Assembly (NCBI RefSeq): GCF_036208045.1
Contig: NZ_CP121472.1
Span: 4,723,531 to 4,787,530 of the forward strand
Direction: 5' to 3'
DNA length: 64,000 nucleotides
Origin: Thiorhodovibrio winogradskyi
Lineage (GTDB): Bacteria; Pseudomonadota; Gammaproteobacteria; Chromatiales; Chromatiaceae
The position numbers were made by a program, and so were the translations under genes. The number at the start of each line of letters is the position of its first letter. The first letter of the stretch is position 1. The notes below the pieces were generated by a model. It had not been told where the DNA came from. It saw nothing but the letters and a program-made list of their open reading frames with translations, and made no database searches. Positions 8,607 to 20,304 of this stretch are shown one piece after another.

Positions 8607-9614
8607 TCAGACGCCAAAATACTCCCGATACCAGGCAACGAAACGTCCGACACCCTCTTCCACCGTGGTTCGCGGCTGGTAACCGGTGTCTTCGACCAAC
8701 TCGGTCACATCGGCATAGGTATCTGGCACATCGCCCGGCTGCAGGGGCAGCAGATTCATGCGCGCCTTGCACCCCAGTGCCTGTTCCAGCACCTCGATAT
8801 AGCGCAGCAGCTCCACCGGCTGGCTATTGCCGATGTTATACAGCCGATAAGGCGCCAGACTGGTGGCGGAATCCGGGCTTGCACCGTCCCAGTTGGGGTT
8901 CGGCTCCGGCAGGCGATCAAGCACCCGGATCACGCCTTCGACAATATCATCGATGTAGGTGAAATCCCGCCGGTGATGCCCGTGATTGAAGACATCAATG
9001 GGCTCATCCGCCAGAATCGCCCGCGTGAACTTAAACAGCGCCATGTCCGGCCGACCCCAGGGACCATAAACGGTAAAAAACCGCAGCCCGATGGTTGGCA
9101 ACTGATACAAATGGCTGTAGGTATGAGCCATTAATTCATTGGCCTTCTTGCTCGCGGCATAGAGACTCAGCGGATGGTCGACATTGTCATGCACCGAGAA
9201 GGGCATGCGGGTATTGGCGCCATAGACCGAACTGCTGGAGGCATAGACCAGGTGCTCCACACCGTTGTGGCGGCAGCCCTCGAGCACATTGGCAAAGCCC
9301 AGCAGATTGCTGTCGACATAGGCCAGCGGATTATCAATTGAATAACGCACCCCGGCCTGGGCAGCAAGGTTCACCACCCGTTGCGGCCGGTGCTCGGCGA
9401 AAGCCTCGGCCATGCCAGCACGGTTTTCCAGATCAAGCCGCAGGTCGGTAAAGCCCGCATGCGCACTCAGGCGTTCCAGCCGGGCGTGCTTGAGCGCCGG
9501 ATCATAGTAGTCATTCAGATTATCGATACCGACAACCTCGTCGCCGCGCTCCAGCAGCCGCAAACCCAAAGCGGCACCGATAAAGCCGGCCGCACCTGTA
9601 ATCAAAACTTTCAT
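8607..9614 (-). CDS. NAD-dependent epimerase, probable UDP-glucuronate 4-epimerase
   Basis: Extended short-chain dehydrogenase of 335 residues. It has the NAD-binding GAAGFIG at residues 7-13, [10 protein letters not shown] near 31, SSSSVYG near 126 and the catalytic YxxxK as YAASK near 154. [16 protein letters not shown] and [16 protein letters not shown] are highly characteristic of UDP-glucuronate 4-epimerases (LspL/Cap1J type), which supply UDP-galacturonate for surface polysaccharide. It stands alone on the minus strand. Confidence 0.88.
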   Translation of the reverse strand: MKVLITGAAGFIGAALGLRLLERGDEVVGIDNLNDYYDPALKHARLERLSAHAGFTDLRLDLENRAGMAEAFAEHRPQRVVNLAAQAGVRYSIDNPLAYVDSNLLGFANVLEGCRHNGVEHLVYASSSSVYGANTRMPFSVHDNVDHPLSLYAASKKANELMAHTYSHLYQLPTIGLRFFTVYGPWGRPDMALFKFTRAILADEPIDVFNHGHHRRDFTYIDDIVEGVIRVLDRLPEPNPNWDGASPDSATSLAPYRLYNIGNSQPVELLRYIEVLEQALGCKARMNLLPLQPGDVPDTYADVTELVEDTGYQPRTTVEEGVGRFVAWYREYFGV

Positions 9615-9699
9615 GACTGACTTTTCCTGTTAATACGGGAGTACTTAGGGCACGAGCTGGGGCACGAATTAATAACGCGAGGCCGCCCCAATCCGACGC

Positions 9700-9966
9700 T
9701 CATGAATCCATTGGCATGGGGAACCAATCTTCGTCAAGAATCGTGCGCTTCCAACTCGGAGTCCGCCGCTCACATTGATAGGCCCATTTCAGCAGATGGG
9801 CCAGTAATACCGCCATCCGGCTAGCCAGTTCACGTTGTTCGCTTTTTCCCACGTCCTCGATTTCCTCGACCAGATGGGCAATGTCCAGTTGATCAAAACG
9901 TCTTGAGCGCAATAGTCCAGCCTGTTCATTCGCCCAAGCGATAATGTCAGCTTCGCAGGCGTGCAT
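9700..9966 (-). CDS. DUF29 protein with probable internal deletion
   Basis: An 88-residue member of the DUF29 family (function unknown). The N-terminal half is standard (WANEQAGLLRSRRFDQLDI, LVEEIEDVGKSEQRELASRM, LLAHLLKWAYQCERRTPSWK). The C-terminus then jumps from SWKRTI to LDEDWFP. In full-length members, usually about 140-150 residues, these motifs are separated by roughly 50 residues, so an in-frame internal deletion is likely. AAGGAGG is 13 nt before the ATG. A CTG codon directly before the ATG is an alternative start. Confidence 0.65.
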   Translation of the reverse strand: MHACEADIIAWANEQAGLLRSRRFDQLDIAHLVEEIEDVGKSEQRELASRMAVLLAHLLKWAYQCERRTPSWKRTILDEDWFPMPMDS

Positions 9967-10033
9967 CAGTCAGCCTAGCCTCCTTTTGGTGCCATTTTTG
10001 TTGTCAGGCATTCACAACAAAGCGCTCTTCGAA

Positions 10034-11329
10034 TCAACCCGATTGGTCTTGTCGCAGCGCCAATCGCGCCGCGCCATAGGCGGCCTGCTGTTGCGCGGCC
10101 ACCTCCACCGGCACGCCGAGCAGGCGCTCGCGGATTTGCGTCCAGACGACATTGCGCGCACCGCCGCCGATGGTGAGCACTCGCCGCGGCGCCGGCGCAC
10201 CGAGTTGCCGCAGGCGCTGGTAGCCGGTCTGCTCGATGCGCGCGATGCCTTCGAGCAGGCCATGCAGGAATCGCACATCCGCTGCCGGACGTGGCTGCAT
10301 GCGCGGCACCAGCCTTGGATCATTGATCGGAAAGCGCTCACCGATGCCGGGCAGGGGGTAATAGTCGAGACCGCTGTCGCGGGTTGGGTCAATCCGGGCA
10401 CTCAGCGCCTTAAGCACCTTGGGCTCGAAAAACTGCCGCAGCACGGCGCCTCCACTGTTGGAAGCGCCACCCAGCAGCCAGTCCGCGCCGAGGCGATGAC
10501 TATAGACGCCGAACTCGGGCGCGGTCACTGGCGCCGCGGCGACCATCTTGAGCACCAATGTGCTGCCCAGGCTGGTCACCGCATCGCCTGACTGCAGCGC
10601 ACCCGTGGCCAGCACCGCGGCGGTACTGTCGGTGGTGCCGGCGAGAATGCGCAGATCGGCGGGAAGGCCCGTCGCGGCGGCCACCTCGGGCGCGACCGGG
10701 CCAAGATCGGTGCCGGGCGCGAACACTTCAGGCAGACAGACCGGGGCCAGGCCGAGTTCATCCAGCCAGTCCGGCCAGCGCTGGGTGAGCGGATCAAACC
10801 CCATTTTCAGGCTATTGTTCCAGTCGCTGATGCCAAAGCATCCGCTCAGGCAGCCGCTCAGCCAGTCGGCCTGATGCAGCGCCAGGGTCGGCGCGCTTGG
10901 TTGGTGGCGAGCACGCAGCCACAAGAGCTTGGCGAGACTGGAACTGGCCCCGCGCGCCGGTGAGTCCGGCGGTGCGATAGGCTCGATGTCCGCCGCCTGG
11001 GTTCGCGCGCGGCTGTCGTCATACATGAGCGCCGGGCCGAGTGGCTGCCCCTGAGGATCACACAGCAGCACAGTCGCCGAGGTGGCATCCAGGCACAGGG
11101 CGCGGGGATGCAGGCCGCCGCACTGGCGCATCAGCGCGGACAGCACCTGTTGAACCGCCCGCCACCAATCCTGGGGATGCTGCTCGGCGCAGCCCGCGCC
11201 AACGCGCACGGAAGGCGGCAACTCGGCCTGAGCCTCGGCAAGCACGCCACCCGCGTCATCAACCGCCAGCGCCCGGCAGCCCGAGGTGCCAACATCCAGG
11301 CCGATGACATTGGCGCCAGACAGGCTCAC
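10034..11329 (-). CDS. FGGY-family carbohydrate kinase, possibly D-ribulokinase
   Basis: Sugar kinase of 431 residues with the FGGY ATPase fold. The N-terminal phosphate-binding motif is [15 protein letters not shown] (residues 10-24), followed by [15 protein letters not shown] and ALMYDDSRA. The C-terminal half has TLGGGARN-like [11 protein letters not shown] and [14 protein letters not shown]. The [16 protein letters not shown] pattern resembles the plant/cyanobacterial D-ribulose kinase (XK-1) group, but the sugar cannot be fixed from sequence alone. Its ATG overlaps the queF stop by 4 bp. Confidence 0.82.
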   Translation of the reverse strand: MSLSGANVIGLDVGTSGCRALAVDDAGGVLAEAQAELPPSVRVGAGCAEQHPQDWWRAVQQVLSALMRQCGGLHPRALCLDATSATVLLCDPQGQPLGPALMYDDSRARTQAADIEPIAPPDSPARGASSSLAKLLWLRARHQPSAPTLALHQADWLSGCLSGCFGISDWNNSLKMGFDPLTQRWPDWLDELGLAPVCLPEVFAPGTDLGPVAPEVAAATGLPADLRILAGTTDSTAAVLATGALQSGDAVTSLGSTLVLKMVAAAPVTAPEFGVYSHRLGADWLLGGASNSGGAVLRQFFEPKVLKALSARIDPTRDSGLDYYPLPGIGERFPINDPRLVPRMQPRPAADVRFLHGLLEGIARIEQTGYQRLRQLGAPAPRRVLTIGGGARNVVWTQIRERLLGVPVEVAAQQQAAYGAARLALRQDQSG

Positions 11330-11715
11330 GGCAAGCGCACCGGCTCCGGCGGCGTCCAGTCGGGCGCGCGATGCTCGGCCACCACCGTGGTATAGATGCC
11401 ACCGCGGACGTTGAACTCGGCGGTCAGGCGCATGAAACGCGGGGCAATGGCGGCGACCAGATCCGTCAAAATGTGATTGGTCACCGCCTCATGGAAGTGG
11501 CCCTGATCGCGAAAGGACCAGACATACAGCTTAAGCGACTTCAGCTCCACGCAGAGCGCCTCTGGCACATAGTCGATCATCAACTCGGCAAAATCCGGCT
11601 GCCCGGTCTTGGGGCACAGACAGGTGAACTCAGGCACCTGAATGCGAATACTATAATCCCGCTCCGGCTGCGGATTAGGGAAGGTTTCGAGCCTTTTGCT
11701 TGGTTCGCTTGGCAT
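11326..11715 (-). CDS. queF: QueF, NADPH-dependent 7-cyano-7-deazaguanine reductase
   Basis: Reduces preQ0 to preQ1 in queuosine biosynthesis. At 129 residues it is the short unimodular type. The nucleophilic Cys34 sits in [13 protein letters not shown], followed by the NADPH/preQ0-binding [16 protein letters not shown] and FHE. Overlap with the downstream kinase gene suggests a bicistron. It is divergent from smc across 273 bp in which I saw no preQ1 riboswitch. Confidence 0.95.
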   Translation of the reverse strand: MPSEPSKRLETFPNPQPERDYSIRIQVPEFTCLCPKTGQPDFAELMIDYVPEALCVELKSLKLYVWSFRDQGHFHEAVTNHILTDLVAAIAPRFMRLTAEFNVRGGIYTTVVAEHRAPDWTPPEPVRLP

Positions 11716-11988
11716 CTGAATTATCCTCGGAATGTATTGAGCCAGTGGGAACGGCTCTCATCAAGATCTGGATCACCGCGGATCGCCTTGTTTGAATCGC
11801 GGTCATCATGGACATGCCAAGGCCGCGATCCCAGATCACCCATCAGCCTGCATTTTAGCGCGTCACCTGCGCGAGCGTGCGCTCAGGCGTTTTGCCGCCG
11901 CTGCGTGGTTCCAGCGCCAGCAACCCGCGTATTGGGGCGCGTTTTCAAGTATCCTCTCGCATTGGCCCTTGCTTGACCACCCAACCTC

Positions 11989-14900
11989 ATGCGGCTCGAA
12001 AAGATCAAAATCGCCGGTTTCAAGTCCTTTGTCGACCCCACCACTGTGCCTTTTCCGAGCAATTTGGTCGGCATTGTGGGGCCAAACGGCTGCGGCAAGT
12101 CGAATGTGATCGACGCGGTGCGCTGGGTGATGGGCGAGAGCTCGGCCAAGATGCTGCGCGGGGAGTCCATGGCCGATGTGATTTTCAATGGCTCGACCGG
12201 GCGCAAGCCGGTGGGCATGGCGACCATTGAGTTGCTATTCGACAACAGCGACGGCGGCGCGGGCGGGGCCTTCGCCGCCTTCGGGCAGATTTCGGTCAAG
12301 CGCCAGGTGTCGCGCGATGGTCAGTCGAGCTATTTCCTGAACGGCTCGCGCTGCCGCCGGCGCGATATTCAGGATCTTTTTCTTGGCACGGGGCTTGGGC
12401 CGCGCAGTTATTCCATTATCGAACAGGGCATGATCTCGCGCTTCATCGAGGCGCGCCCGGAAGAGCTGCGGCTGTTTATCGAGGAAGCCGCTGGTATTTC
12501 CAAATACAAGGAGCGCCGGCGCGAGACCGAGAACCGCATGCGCCACACACGCGAGAACCTTGAGCGACTCGAGGACGTGCGCGATGAGGTGTCCAAGCAA
12601 TTGCAGCATCTTGAGCGCCAGGCGGCCACGGCGGAGAAGTATCGCCAGCTCAAGGCGCTGGAGGAGACACTCAAGGCCCAGCTTGCCGCCCTGCATTGGC
12701 GCGATCTCGACACCGACATCAACACCCGCGAGCGCGCCCTGGCCGCCGCCGAGAACGCGCTCGAGGCCAACCGTGCCCAGCAGCGCGCCTGCGAGGCCGA
12801 GATCGAACGCCTGCGCGCCGCCCATGCCGATGCCTCCGAGCAGTTCAACCAGGTGCAGGGCCAATATTATGCCGTGGGCTCGGAGATCGCCCGGCTGGAG
12901 CAGGCCATCAGCTTCGCGCGCGAGCGCCGCGGCCGTCAGCAAACCGAGCTGGCGCGCGTCGAGCAGGAACTGACCGACGCCCAGCAGCTCGGCACGCGCG
13001 ACCGCGATCGTCTCGCCGAACTCGACGCCGAGCTAACGCGCGATCAACCCGAGCTGGAACGTGCCCGCGAGCAGCTTGAAGGGCTGAGCGAGCAACTTGA
13101 ACAAGCACAAGAGGTGCTCGATCGCATCCAGCGGCAATGGGATGACTGGCAAACGCGCGTCAGCGAGCCGGCGCAGCAGGCGCAGCTCGAGCGCGGGCGC
13201 ATCAATCAGATCGAACAACGCCTGAACCAGGATCAGCAGCGCGCCGAGCGCTTGCAGCAAGAGTTGACGCGCCTGGACACGGCGGAGCTGCAAACCCGAC
13301 TTGAACGTCTGGCCGAGCGCACCGAAGGGCTGGATGAGCGCATCAGCCTGGCCGCCGACACACAGACCCGCGCCAGCGAGCAATTGCGCGACGCCGACGA
13401 AGAGCGCCGCGCCCTGGCCGGCCGCCTGGATGCCGCGCGCACCGAACTGCAAAGCGCGCGCGGTCGCCAGTCCTCGCTCGAGGCCCTGCAGGAAAGCGCC
13501 CTGGCCAATGACGATGAGGTTCGCGCCAATTGGCTGGATCAACAGGGCCTGCTCGACGCGCCGCGCCTGATCGATCTGCTGGAAGTCGCCAGCGGCTGGG
13601 AGAACGCGGTCGAGGCCGCGCTCGGCCAGGCCCTGGGCGCTATCGGCAGCGAGGCTTTCGCGCAGCACGCCGAACTGGCCGGCGGAACTGGCCTGATGCT
13701 GTTCGACCGCACAGCGTGCGCATCGAGCGCGCCCGCCGCGAGCGATCGCCTGCTCGCGCGCATCACCAGCGACTGGCCGCTCGAGGGACTCCTCGGCCAG
13801 TATCTGTGCGCCGAGGATCTCCCCGCGGCCCTGGCCCGGCGCGAACAACTCGCCCCGGGGGAATGCCTGGTCACCCGCGACGGCACCCTGGTTGGGCGCG
13901 ACTGGCTGCATGGCACGGCACCCGATGGCCCCGGCCTGGCCGGCAGCCTGGTGCGCGCCGAGGAGCTGAAAAGCCTGCAGGCCCAGACCGAGGAACTCGA
14001 GGAGGTCATCGCCGTGATGGCCGAACAGCAAAGCACCTTGGCCGAGGGGCGCGCGCAGCTTGAGCGCGAGCGCGAGGCGGCCATGAACAGCGTCACCCAG
14101 CTCAGCCGCGAACGCGCCGCCATGGACGCCGAGATCGGCGCCGGACGCGCGCGCCTGGAGCACCTGCGCGAACGTGGCGAAGCGCTGCAAAGCGAGCTGG
14201 CCGAGCTGGCCGAGACGCGCGCAACCGGGCTTGAAGACCTGGAAGAAACGCGCGAGCGCCTGAACCTCGCACTCGAGGCCAGCGAGCAGGTCGCCGCCGA
14301 GCGTGATCAGTGCGGACGCGAACGCGAGCGCCTGCGCGCCGCCCTGACCAGCGTGCGCGCCGAGGAACAGCAGGCGCGCAACCGGGTTGCCGAACTGACG
14401 CTCAGCATCGAAACCCGCCGCGCCTCGCGCGAGGCCACCCAGGCCAACCTGGAGCGCGCCGAGCAGCAGCTCAGCCAACTCGGGCACAGGCGTGATGAAC
14501 TGCGCGCGGAACTCGAAGCCGCCGCCGAACCCGAGACCGAAGCACGGGAACAGCTCGACACTCAGCTTGAGCGGCGCCTGGAGGTGGAAGAGGCACTCAG
14601 CACCGCGCGCACCCAGATGGAAGAACTCAACACCGAGGTCAGGGAGCAGGAGCAGGAGCGCCATCGCCTGGAGCAGGCCAATGCAACGGCCCAGGCCGAC
14701 CTGGCCGAGCGCCGGGTGCAGTTACAGGAGCGCCTGGTGCGCCGGCGCACCTTCGAGGAACAGCTCGCCAGCGACGGCAAGGAGCCGCGCGCCCTGCTCC
14801 AGGGGCTGGAGACCGGCGCCACGGCCGAGGTCTGGCAGCAGCGCCTGAGCGAGATCGGCGGCAAAATCTCGCGCCTGGGCAACATCAACCTGGCCGCCAT

Positions 14901-15492
14901 CGATGAGTTTCAGGAGCAATCCGAGCGCATGCGCTACCTTGAGGACCAGCGCCAGGACATTCAGTCCTCGCTCGACACCCTCGAGAGCGCAATTCGCAAA
15001 ATCGACCGCGAGACCCGCACCCGCTTCAAGGAGACCTACGACCGCGTCAATTCAGGCTTGCAAGCGCTGTTTCCGCGCCTGTTCGGCGGCGGCAACGCCT
15101 ATCTGGAACTCACCGACGACGACCTGCTCGAAACCGGCGTCACCATCATGGCGCGCCCCCCTGGCAAGCGCAACGCCAGTATTCATTTGCTCTCCGGCGG
15201 CGAGAAGGCACTCACCGCCGTGGCCCTGGTGTTCGCCATCTTCGAACTCAACCCGGCGCCCTTCTGCCTGCTCGACGAGGTCGACGCGCCGCTCGATGAT
15301 GCCAACGTTAACCGCTTCTGCCAGCTGGTGCGGGAAATGTCCGCGCGCACCCAGTTTATTTTCATTAGCCACAACAAGGTCACCATGGAGATCGCCGATC
15401 AGCTCATTGGCGTGACCATGCACGAGCCCGGCGTCTCGCGCCTGGTTTCAGTCGACATCGAGGATGCCGCGCGTTTGGCGGGAGCGGCCTGA
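11989..15492 (+). CDS. smc: SMC, chromosome condensation/segregation ATPase
   Basis: Structural maintenance of chromosomes protein, 1167 residues, full length. The N-terminal ABC half starts MRLEKIKIAGFKSFVDPT with Walker A GPNGCGKSN near residue 32. Two long Glu/Arg/Ala/Gln-rich coiled coils (about 170-500 and 650-1000) flank a hinge near 510-640. The C-terminal half has the signature LLSGGEKALTAVAL and Walker B FCLLDEVDAPLDDAN. It leads the conserved smc-zipA-ligA order. High GC and repetitive coiled-coil codons explain the long antisense open frames here. Confidence 0.98.
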   Translation: MRLEKIKIAGFKSFVDPTTVPFPSNLVGIVGPNGCGKSNVIDAVRWVMGESSAKMLRGESMADVIFNGSTGRKPVGMATIELLFDNSDGGAGGAFAAFGQISVKRQVSRDGQSSYFLNGSRCRRRDIQDLFLGTGLGPRSYSIIEQGMISRFIEARPEELRLFIEEAAGISKYKERRRETENRMRHTRENLERLEDVRDEVSKQLQHLERQAATAEKYRQLKALEETLKAQLAALHWRDLDTDINTRERALAAAENALEANRAQQRACEAEIERLRAAHADASEQFNQVQGQYYAVGSEIARLEQAISFARERRGRQQTELARVEQELTDAQQLGTRDRDRLAELDAELTRDQPELERAREQLEGLSEQLEQAQEVLDRIQRQWDDWQTRVSEPAQQAQLERGRINQIEQRLNQDQQRAERLQQELTRLDTAELQTRLERLAERTEGLDERISLAADTQTRASEQLRDADEERRALAGRLDAARTELQSARGRQSSLEALQESALANDDEVRANWLDQQGLLDAPRLIDLLEVASGWENAVEAALGQALGAIGSEAFAQHAELAGGTGLMLFDRTACASSAPAASDRLLARITSDWPLEGLLGQYLCAEDLPAALARREQLAPGECLVTRDGTLVGRDWLHGTAPDGPGLAGSLVRAEELKSLQAQTEELEEVIAVMAEQQSTLAEGRAQLEREREAAMNSVTQLSRERAAMDAEIGAGRARLEHLRERGEALQSELAELAETRATGLEDLEETRERLNLALEASEQVAAERDQCGRERERLRAALTSVRAEEQQARNRVAELTLSIETRRASREATQANLERAEQQLSQLGHRRDELRAELEAAAEPETEAREQLDTQLERRLEVEEALSTARTQMEELNTEVREQEQERHRLEQANATAQADLAERRVQLQERLVRRRTFEEQLASDGKEPRALLQGLETGATAEVWQQRLSEIGGKISRLGNINLAAIDEFQEQSERMRYLEDQRQDIQSSLDTLESAIRKIDRETRTRFKETYDRVNSGLQALFPRLFGGGNAYLELTDDDLLETGVTIMARPPGKRNASIHLLSGGEKALTAVALVFAIFELNPAPFCLLDEVDAPLDDANVNRFCQLVREMSARTQFIFISHNKVTMEIADQLIGVTMHEPGVSRLVSVDIEDAARLAGAA

Positions 15493-15565
15493 GCACATCT
15501 GCAATTTCCCCTGTGATTGGTATACTCAGGGGTCAGAACCGGACAACACGGGATTCAAGGCTTCG

Positions 15566-18486
<2,921 letters not shown>

Positions 18487-18637
18487 TGGGCGAACTCTTC
18501 CTTGCCGAGTACCGTCCCGCCGAGCACCGCGTGGTTAGGCTCCCCTTTCGCAACGGCCAACTAGCCCCAATTCTTGCTCAACAGACGCTAACAATTCACT
18601 CTCATCATTCCCCACAATCCTCATAGGAGACTGCCGG

Positions 18638-18919
18638 ATGCAGGACCTTAGCAAAGAACAGCAAATTTTGATCGCCATGCGCAAGACGCTGGCTGCCATC
18701 GTCAGGGACGTCACCCCGCCACCCGGCATGAAGCATCCACTCTCCGAGGGGACAATCGAGGACGTGCGTCAGTGTTTTGGACTCATTTCAGCGCGGGAAA
18801 AAGAACTGGCCGATATCGATGGCCGTGGCGGTGAGCGTCCTTACTACCCCGACCAGAAGCAACCGGCCCAAGTCATTTCAGTGGCCAACATCGGCAAGAA
18901 AACGTCCGATTTACATTGA
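18638..18919 (+). CDS. Conserved-looking small protein, unknown function
   Basis: A 93-residue soluble, mostly helical protein (LSKEQQILIAMRKTLAAIVRD ... EDVRQCFGLISAREKELAD) ending in a basic/polar tail. AGGAG lies 8 nt before the ATG, supporting translation. It follows ligA by 151 bp on the same strand. I recognise no catalytic motif and assign no function. Confidence 0.7.
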   Translation: MQDLSKEQQILIAMRKTLAAIVRDVTPPPGMKHPLSEGTIEDVRQCFGLISAREKELADIDGRGGERPYYPDQKQPAQVISVANIGKKTSDLH

Positions 18920-19052
18920 ATGACTCCACAGTGATGTTGATGCAGCTAAACAAAACCACCCGCGTGCTCCCTGTGGAAGTTCATCCTTGACAATTTGCCA
19001 AGCAGGACATGAGCAAGACCTAGTGGATTACCATTGTCCATACCAGAGCCAG

Positions 19053-19116
19053 AAAAAAAAAAATTGATCACCGCGATCTTTTGAGCAAAAAAAAAGCAGC
19101 GGGAACCGCTGCTTTT
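19053..19116 (-). terminator. Terminator of the puf operon
   Basis: Read on the minus strand, an 11-bp stem (AAAAGCAGCGG / CCGCTGCTTTT, positions 19092-19116, 3-nt loop) runs into a T-tract, and a second T11 tract lies at 19053-19063 after a short GATC/GATC stem. It lies about 100 bp past the last pufA stop codon. Confidence 0.9.
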
Positions 19117-19213
19117 CGTCAATAAGACAGACTCGAGAGTCGAAGCTTTACCGAGCGCCGCGACATTCGCCTGTCATTCCCAATATGAGTCAGCCAGAAA
19201 AAGACCCGGGCTT

Positions 19214-19357
19214 TTACAAAGGTGGGATACCGTCGTTTAGCCAGTTAAGGTCTGTGCCGAGCAGAATAAAATGGATCAACAACCCAAGAAGAAATTGGGA
19301 TGCGAAAATGGTGATGATCGCTCTGCGCGGGTCGATAATTTTCCAGATTTTATGCAT
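19214..19357 (-). CDS. pufA: LH1 alpha subunit, third copy (short)
   Basis: Light-harvesting 1 alpha polypeptide of 47 residues, the shortest of three copies. It has [12 protein letters not shown], a single membrane helix with the BChl-ligating His in GLLIHFILL, and [10 protein letters not shown], ending PPL* with no C-terminal extension. The second Asp of the W-L-D-D motif is kept, while the first is Asn, unlike the other two copies. GGAG lies 7 nt before the ATG. It is the last gene before the puf terminator and pairs with the pufB directly upstream. Confidence 0.9.
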   Translation of the reverse strand: MHKIWKIIDPRRAIITIFASQFLLGLLIHFILLGTDLNWLNDGIPPL

Positions 19358-19420
19358 GTCCAACTCCGATCAAAAGGACTGAAGCCTTCCTGAAACAGAA
19401 CAGGAGGCCCTTCCCTTCGA

Positions 19421-19561
19421 TTACAGCCAGGGACGATACATCCAGGCCAACAGATGTGCGACAACGACCAGACCGAAATAAGCGGTCATGCTGGACATGA
19501 AAATGCCGTGAAATTCTTTGGCCTCGCTCTCGCTCAGTCCCGTCATACTTTTTTCAGCCAT
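19421..19561 (-). CDS. pufB: LH1 beta subunit, third copy
   Basis: LH1 beta polypeptide of 46 residues: [19 protein letters not shown], a single helix with the BChl-ligating His in [15 protein letters not shown]. It differs from copy 1 at only a few N-terminal positions (SES for TDA) and one helix position (V for F). GAGG precedes the ATG. Confidence 0.95.
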   Translation of the reverse strand: MAEKSMTGLSESEAKEFHGIFMSSMTAYFGLVVVAHLLAWMYRPWL

Positions 19562-19741
19562 TGCTATAGCCTCTAGTGTGTTCCTGACCTTACGGCCATC
19601 TCAGCGCTATCTTTTTTGAATGCCTGCAACTCCAGAATGGGCTGGGGCAGTGATCAAAAAAATCCTTTTGACCAACAGGCGCGGAGGCAGCAGAACCCAA
19701 GGCGCCCGGCTGCCACCGCTTACCTGTGAAGTCTAGCGCTA

Positions 19742-19975
19742 TCAGTTGGTAGTGCGAGCCTCTGGCATCGCGGACATCTGGCCAGCAGGAGCTGCCCCAG
19801 CGCCCATGTAGGAAGTCGGAATGCCATCGTCCAACCAGTTCAGGTCGGAACCGAGCAGGATGAAATGGATCAGCAGACCCAGCACGAGTTGGAAGCCAGC
19901 GATAGCTACCAGAGTCCGGCGAGGATCAAAGAAGGTCCAGATTTTGTACATTCCGGTGAATTTGTCGTTACTCAT
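19742..19975 (-). CDS. pufA: LH1 alpha subunit, second copy (extended C-terminus)
   Basis: LH1 alpha polypeptide of 77 residues: [20 protein letters not shown], helix with GLLIHFILL and [14 protein letters not shown] 25-residue Ala/Gly/Pro-rich tail (from [10 protein letters not shown]) makes it the longest copy. GGAG lies 9 nt before the chosen ATG; the longer in-frame start has no homology upstream. The tail would face the periplasm. Confidence 0.95.
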   Translation of the reverse strand: MSNDKFTGMYKIWTFFDPRRTLVAIAGFQLVLGLLIHFILLGSDLNWLDDGIPTSYMGAGAAPAGQMSAMPEARTTN

Positions 19976-20072
19976 GATCTTGTCTCCACATTTGGGTGCG
20001 GCGAATCCGGTGGGTTTGGATTTCAAAGCCGCGTAATATCACGTTTACTGTCAGCTGTCCGCTTTTCTGGCA

Positions 20073-20213
20073 TTACAGCCAGGGACGATACATCCAAGCC
20101 AACAGATGAGCGACGACCACGAGACCAAAGTAGGCGGTCATGCTGGACATGAAGATACCGTGGAATTCTTTGGCTTCGCTGTCGGTCAAGCCAGTCATGC
20201 TCTTTTCAGCCAT
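20073..20213 (-). CDS. pufB: LH1 beta subunit, second copy
   Basis: LH1 beta polypeptide of 46 residues ([19 protein letters not shown] ... [15 protein letters not shown]). The sequence is nearly identical to copies 1 and 3 at protein level and very similar at DNA level, indicating recent duplication or gene conversion. GAGG lies 9 nt before the ATG. Confidence 0.96.
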   Translation of the reverse strand: MAEKSMTGLTDSEAKEFHGIFMSSMTAYFGLVVVAHLLAWMYRPWL

Positions 20214-20239
20214 GGTGATTACCTCGTTGTTTCAGGTTT

Positions 20240-20252
20240 GGCCCAAAGGGCC
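20240..20252 (-). other. Small intercistronic hairpin, pufC-pufB2
   Basis: GGCCC and GGGCC pair around a 3-nt loop in the 91-bp pufC to pufB gap. It may protect the downstream pufBA messages from 3'-to-5' decay; it has no T-run. Confidence 0.4.
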
Positions 20253-20304
20253 TTTTCAGCCATCAATGAATTTCGGCGGTCCCTCGCCTCGATCAACCGA
20301 ATCC

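Noticed and set aside
13033-14664. 543-residue antisense frame within smc
   Set aside because: It arises from the coiled-coil codon pattern of smc, has biased composition and no family match.
19689-19720. GGCAGC/GCTGCC stem between pufA2 and pufB3 as an attenuator
   Set aside because: A 6-bp stem with a 17-nt loop and no T-run; too weak to assign.
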